The translations under genes and the position numbers were made by a program. From Edaphochlamys debaryana (taxonomy: Eukaryota; Chlorophyta; Chlorophyceae; Chlamydomonadales): a stretch of DNA of 64,000 nt. The stretch spans positions 536,565 through 600,564 of the forward strand of contig JAEHOE010000080.1 in assembly GCA_016858145.1 (NCBI GenBank). The letters run 5' to 3'. Within the stretch, counting starts at the first letter, position 1; every line of letters begins with the position of its first letter. Below are positions 58,601-64,000 of the stretch, one piece after another. Under the pieces are notes generated by a model. The model saw only the letters and a list, made by a program, of their open reading frames with translations. It was not told the DNA's origin and made no database searches.

Positions 58601-61600
58601 GGGGTGGTCAGGGTAGGGACCCCTACTGAACTCGGTCAGAACGGCTCTGGCATTATACTCCCACCACATCCGGTCAAGTCCTTTCGCCAGTAGGGACCCT
58701 AGACATGCCCAAGCACTGGGGCAGAAGCTTGGGAGCAGCGCTGGTCAGGTGGTGGCGTGGAAGGGTGGGATGTGTGGTTGGGATGGGGTGGTCAGGGTAG
58801 GGACCCCCACTGAACTCGGCCAGAACGGCTCTTGTATTGCACGCGCACCACATCCGGTCAAGTCCTTTCGCCAGTAGGGACCCTAGACATGCCCAAGCAC
58901 TGGGGCAGAAGCTTGGGAGCAGCGCTGGTCAGGTGGTGGCGTGGAAGGGTGGGATGTGTGGTTGGGATGGGGTGGTCAGGGTAGGGACCCCCACTGAACT
59001 CGGCCAGAACGGCTCTTGTATTGCACGCGCACCACATCCGGTCAAGTCCTTTCGCCAGTAGGGACCCTAGACATGCCCAAGCACTGGGGCAGAAGCTTGG
59101 GAGCAGCGCTGGTCAGGTGGTGGCGTGGAAGGGTGGGATGTGTGGTTGGGACAGGGCCGCCAGGGAGTGGAACCCCACTGAACTCGGCCAGAACGGCTCT
59201 TGTATTGCACGCCCATCACATTCGGTCGAGTCCTTTCGCCAGTAGGGACCCTGGACATGCCCAAGCACTGGGGCAGAAGCTTGGGAGCAGCGCTGGTCAG
59301 GTGGTGGCGTGGAAGGGTGGGATGTGTGGTTGGGATGGGGTGGTCAGGGTAGGGACCCCTACTGAACTCGGTCAGAACGGCTCTTGCATTGAACTCCCAC
59401 CACATCCGGTCGAGTCCTTTCGCCAGTAGGGACCCTAGACATGCCCAGCACTGGGGCAGAAGCTTGGGAGCAGCGCTGGTCAGGTGGTGGCGTGGAAGGG
59501 TGGGATGTGTGGTTGGGATGGGGTGGTCAGGGTAGGGACCCCTACTGAACTCGGGTCAGAACGGCTCTGGCATTGAACTCCCACCACATCCGGTCGAGTC
59601 CTTTCGCCAGTAGGGACCTGGACATGCCCAAGCACTGGGGGCAGAAGCTTGGGAGCAGCGCTGGTCAGGTGGTGGCGTGGGAAGGGTGGGATGTGTGGGT
59701 GTGGATGGGGTGGTCATGGGTAGGGACCCCCACTGAACGCGGTCAGAACGGCTCTTGCATTGAACTCCCACACATCCGTTCGAGTCCTTTCGCCAGTAGG
59801 GACCCTAGACATGCCCAAGCACTGGGGCAGAAGCTTGGGAGCAGCGCGGTCAGGTGGTGGCGGTGAAGGGTGGGATGTGTGGTTGGGATGGGGTGGTCAG
59901 GGTAGGGACCCCCACTGAACTCGGCCAGACGGCTCTTGTATTGCACGCGCACCACATCCGGTCAAGTCCTTTCGCCAGTAGGGGACCCTAGACATGCCCA
60001 AGCACTGGGGCAGAAGCTTGGGAGCAGCGCTGGTCAGGTGGTGGCGTGGAAGGGTGGGATGTGTGGTTGGGATGGGGTGGTCAGGGTAGGGACCCCTACT
60101 GAACCTCGGTCAGAACGGCTCTGGCATTATACTCCCACCACATCCGGTCAAGTCCTTTCGCCAGTAGGGACCCTAGACATGCCCAAGCACTGGGGGCAGA
60201 AGCTTGGGAGCAGCGCTGGTCAGGTGGGTGGCGTGGAAGGGTGGGATGTGTGGTTGGGATGGGTGGTCAGGGTAGGGACCCCCACTGAACTCGGCCAGAA
60301 CGGCTCTTGTATTGCACGCGCACCACATCCGGTCAAGTCCTTTCGCCAGTAGGGACCCTAGGACATGCCCAAGCACTGGGGCAGAAGCTTGGGAGCAGCG
60401 CTGGTCAGGTGGTGGCGTGGGAAGGGTGGATGTGTGGTTGGGACAGGGCCGCCAGGGAGTGGAACCCCACTGAACTCGGCCAGAACGGCTCTTGCATTGT
60501 ACGCCATCACATTCGGTCGAGTCCCTTTTGCCAGTAGGGACCCTAGACATGCCCAAGCACTGGGGCAGAAGCTTGGGAGCAGCCGCTGGTCAGGTGGTGG
60601 CGTGGAAGGTGGGAATGTGTGGTTGGGATGGGGTGGTCAGGGTAGGGGACCCCTACTGAACTCGGTCAGAACGGCTCTTGCATTGAACTCCCACCACATC
60701 CGGTCGAGTCCTTCCGCCAGTAGGACCCTAGACATGCCCAAGCAACTGGGGCAGAAGCTTGGAGCAAGCGCTGGTCAGGTGGTGGCGTGGAAAGGGTGGG
60801 ATGTGTGGTTGGGATGGGTGGTCAGGGTAGGGACCCCCCACTGAACTCGGTCAGAACGGCTCTTGCATTGAAACTCCCACCACATCCGTTCGAGTCCTTT
60901 CGCCAGTAGGGACCCTAGACATGCCCAAGCACTGGGGCAGAAGCTTGGGAGCAGCGCTGGTCAGGTGGTGGCGTGGAAGGGTGGGATGTGTGGTTGGGAT
61001 GGGGTGGTCAGGGTAGGGACCCCCACTGAACTCGGCCAGAACGGCTCTTGTATTGCACGCGCACCACATCCGGTCAAGTCCTTTCGCCAGTAGGGACCCT
61101 AGACAGGCCCAAGCACTGGGGCAGAAGCTTGGGAGCAGCGCTGGTCAGGTGGTGGCGTGGAAGGGTGGGATGTGTGGTTGGGATGGGGTGTCAGGGTAGG
61201 GACCCCTACTGAACTCGGTCAGAACGGCTCTTGCATTGAACTCCCACCACATCCGGTCAAGTCCTTTCGCCAGTAGGGACCCTAGACATGCCCAAGCACT
61301 GGGGCAGAAGCTTGGGAGCAGCGCTGGTCAGGTGGTGGCGTGGAAGGGTGGGATGTGTGGTTGGGATGGGGTGGTCAGGGTAGGGACCCCACTGAACTCG
61401 GCCAGAACGGCTCTTGTATTGCACGCGCACCACATCCGGTCAAGTCCTTTCGCCAGTAGGGACCCTAGACATGCCCAAGCACTGGGGCAGAAGCTTGGGA
61501 GCAGCGCTGGTCAGGTGGTGGCGTGGAAGGGTGGGATGTGTGGTTGGGATGGGGTGGTCAGGGTAGGGACCCCTACTGAACTCGGTCAGAACGGCTCTGG

Positions 61601-61700
61601 CATTATACTCCCACCACATCCGGTCAAGTCCTTTCGCCAGTAGGGACCCTAGACATGCCCAAGCACTGGGGCAGAAGCTTGGGAGCAGCGCTGGTCAGGT
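55640..61700. repeat. Seven/eight-monomer higher-order repeat
   Basis: Order B-D-B-B-C-A-(A')-A recurs with B-D starts near 55705/55889, 57177/57361, 58465/58649 and 59937/60121, spacings of 1472, 1288 and 1472 bp (8, 7 and 8 monomers). D-type monomers (ATTATACTCC) occur once per unit and mark it. The fourth unit lacks one B. Confidence 0.85.
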
Positions 61701-64000
61701 GGTGGCGTGGAAGGGTGGGATGTGTGGTTGGGATGGGGTGGTCAGGGTAGGGACCCCTACTGAACTTCGGCCAGAACGGCCTCTTGTATTGCACGCGCAC
61801 CACATCCGGTCAAGTCCTTTTCGCCAGTAGGGACCCTATGAACATGCCCAAGCACTGGGGCAGAAGCTTGGGAGCAGCGCTGGTCAGGTGGTGGCGTGGA
61901 AGGGTGGGATGTGTGGTTGGGATGGGGTGGTCAGGGTAGGGACCCCCACTGAACTCGGTCAGAACGGCTCTGCATTGAACTCCACCACAATCCGGTCGAG
62001 TCCTTTCGCCAGTAGGGACCCTAGACATGCCCAAGCACTGGGGCAGAAGCTTGGGAGCAGCGCTGTGGTCAGGTGGTGGCGTGGAAGGGTGGGATGTGTG
62101 GTTGGGATGGGGTGGTCAGGGTAGGGACCCCTACTGAACTCGGTCAGAACGGCTCTGGCATTATACTCCCACCACATCCGGTCAAGTCCGTTCGCCAGTA
62201 GGGACCCTAGACATGCCCAAGCACTGGGGCAGAAGCTTGGGAGCAGCGCCTGGTCAGGTGGTGGCGTGGAAGGGTGGGATGTGTGGTTGGGATGGGGGTG
62301 TCAGGGTAGGGACCCCCACTGAACTCGGCCAGAACGGCTCTTGTATTGCACGCGCACCACATCCGGTCAAGTCCTTTCTCCAGTAGGGACCCTAGACATG
62401 CCCCAAGCACTGGGCAGAAGCTTGGGAGCAGCGCTGGTCAGGTGGTGGCGTGGAAGGGTGGGATTGTGGTTTGGATGGGGTGGTCAGGGTAGGGACCCCC
62501 ACTGAACTCGGTCAGAACGGCTCTTGCATTGTACCGCTCACCACATCCGGTCAAGTCCTTTCGCCAGTAGGGACCCTAGACATGCCCAAGCACTGGGGCA
62601 GAAGCTTGGAGAGCAGCGCTGGTCAGGTGGTGCGTGGAAGGGTGGGATGTGTGGGTGGGATGGGGTGGTCTCAGGGTAGGGAAACCCCACTGACTCGTGC
62701 CAGAACGGCTCTTGCATTGAACTCGCACCACATCCGGTCGAGTCCTTTCGCCAGTAGGGACCCTAGACATGCCCAAGCACTGGGGCAGAAGCTTGGGAGC
62801 AGCGCTGGTCAGGTGGTGGCGTGGAAGGGTGGGATGTGTGGTTGGGATGGGTGGTCAGGTAGGGACCCCTACTGAACTCGGTCAGAACGGCTCTGCATTG
62901 AACTCCCACCACATCCGGTCGAGTCCTTTCCGCCAGTAGGGACCCTAGACATGCCCAAGCACTGGGCAGAAGCTTGGGAGCAGCGCTGGTCAGGTGGTGG
63001 CGTGGAAGGGTGGGATGTGTGGTTTGGGATGGTGTGGCAGGGTAGGGACCCCCACTGAACTCGGCCAGAACGGCTCTTGCATTGCACGCCCACCACATCC
63101 GGTCGAGTCCTTTCGCCAGTAGGGACCCTAGACATGCCCAAGCACTGGGGCAGAAGCTTGGGAGCAGCGCTGGTCCAGGTGGTGGCGTGGAAGGGTGGGA
63201 ATGTGGTTGGGATGGGTGGGTCAGGGTAGGGACCCCCACTGAACTCGGCCAGAACGGCTCTTGTATTGCACGCGCACCACATCCGGTCAAGTCCTTTTCG
63301 CCAGTAGGGACCCTAGACATGCCAAGCACTGGGGCAGAAGCTTGGGAGCAGCGCTGGTCAGGTGGTGGCGTGGAAGGGTGGGATGTGTGGTTGGGATGGG
63401 TGGTCCAGGGTAGGGACCCCCACTGAACTCGGCCAGAACGCTCTGGCATTGCACGCGCACCAATCCGGTCAAGTCCTTTCGCCAGTAGGGACCCTAGACA
63501 TGCCCAAGCACTGGGGCAGAAGCTTGGGAGCAGCGCTGGTCAGGTGGTGCGTGGAAGGGTGGATGTGTGGGTGGGATGGGTGGTCAGGGTAGGGACCCCC
63601 ACTGAACTCGGCCAGAACGGCTCTTGTATTGCAACGCGCACCACATCCGGTCAAGTCCTTTCGCCAGTTAGGGACCCTAGACATGCCAAGCACTGGGGTC
63701 GAAGCTTGGAGCGCAGCGCTGGTCAGGTGGTGGCGTGGAAGGGTGGGATGTGTGGTTGGGATGGGGTGGTCAGGGTAGGGGACCCCCACTGAACTCGGCA
63801 GAACGGCTCTTGTATTGCACGCGCACCACATCCGGTCAAGTCCTTTCGCCAGTAGGGACCCTAGACATGCCCAAGCACTGGGCAGAAGCTTGGAGGCAGC
63901 GCTGGTCAGGTGGTGGCGTGGAAGGGTGGGATGTGTGGTTGGGATGGGGTGGTCAGGGTAGGGACCCCCACTGAACTCGGCCAGAACGGCTCTTGCATTG
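59440..64000. other. Zone of frequent single-base indels (probable low-quality sequence)
   Basis: Up to about 59440 almost every monomer is exactly 184 bp. After that nearly every monomer has one or more single-base insertions or deletions, mostly in homopolymers (GGTGGGTGGC, CCCCCAC, ACATGCCAAGC). The switch is abrupt and independent of monomer type, which suggests unpolished long-read sequence rather than biology. Confidence 0.75.

Larger units (their letters stand above)
49344..64000. repeat. 184-bp satellite, about 80 monomers, continues past window
   Basis: Monomers of exactly 184 bp run head to tail from an abrupt junction at 49344 to the window end. Landmarks are GGGAGCAGCGCTGGTCAGG, a G/T-rich block, CAGTAGGGACCCTAGACATG and CCAAGCACTGGGGCAGAAGC. 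Linked variants define types: A (CATTGAACTCCC), A' (CTCTGGCATTGAAC), B (TGTATTGCACGCGC), C (GACAGGGCCGCC with TGTACGCCC), C' (GACAGGGCCGCC with CACGCGC) and D (GGCATTATACTCCC). It shares no sequence with the 189-bp satellite. Open frames of 74-137 codons repeat with the monomer and are artefacts. No CENP-B-box match seen. Confidence 0.97.

Noticed and set aside
49452..63974. Dozens of 74-, 76-, 112- and 137-codon open frames
   Set aside because: They recur exactly with the 184-bp satellite monomer on both strands, and 184 is not divisible by three, so each is an independent artefact of the same sequence.
45555..64000. CRISPR array
   Set aside because: Repeats are contiguous satellites with no unique spacers, and the genome is eukaryotic.
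49344..64000. CENP-B box in the 184-bp monomer
   Set aside because: The nearest candidate, TTCGCCAGTAGGG, fails the required central A and CGGG spacing, and no CCCG occurs for the reverse match.

Overview
The window is nuclear DNA of a GC-rich, intron-dense green alga. It is most likely a volvocine/chlamydomonadalean species: the ankyrin family at 31.8-43.9 kb has the layout I know from Chlamydomonas and its relatives, introns end in C-rich tracts before AG, and one housekeeping gene has a plastid transit peptide. There is no bacterial-type gene organisation, no CRISPR array and no operon.

Layout. (1) 0-7 kb is accessory sequence. It holds a 3' terminal exon that may come from a TnpB/Fanzor-type gene (minus), a small basic hypothetical protein (minus), and a tandem duplication of about 3 kb. 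Each duplicate carries a plus-strand coiled-coil gene fragment facing a copy of the SPT6 3' end. The left copy of the SPT6 end is detached and continues into two other SPT6-like exon fragments in scrambled order. (2) 6.9-21.9 kb, minus: SPT6, a histone chaperone and transcription elongation factor. I resolved 43 coding exons with consistent phases, giving 1768 aa. (3) 22.3-24.1 kb, plus: RPB5, the shared subunit of RNA polymerases I, II and III, 5 exons, 202 aa. SPT6 and RPB5 are divergent and share a 461-bp promoter interval; both act in transcription. (4) 24.8-28.4 kb, plus: a 10-exon plastid-targeted protein of 437 aa with weak TraB/PrgY resemblance. (5) 29.02-29.09 kb, minus: tRNA-Gln(UUG). 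(6) 30.6-44.85 kb: a recent tandem array (unit about 4754 bp, about 2.65 units) of an F-box-like/ankyrin/membrane protein gene on the minus strand. All three copies carry different disabling lesions. (7) 45.5-49.3 kb: a 189-bp satellite, about 20 copies. (8) 49.34-64.0 kb and beyond the window: a second, unrelated 184-bp satellite, about 80 copies, with monomer types arranged in 4-, 5- and 7/8-monomer higher-order repeats. From about 59.4 kb single-base indels become frequent, which looks like unpolished sequence.

The left half is thus a conserved euchromatic block of transcription genes. The right half grades through a decaying tandem gene family into satellite DNA, as expected at a pericentromeric, subtelomeric or other heterochromatic border. 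All gene models here come from reading splice sites and phases by eye, with no transcript support.
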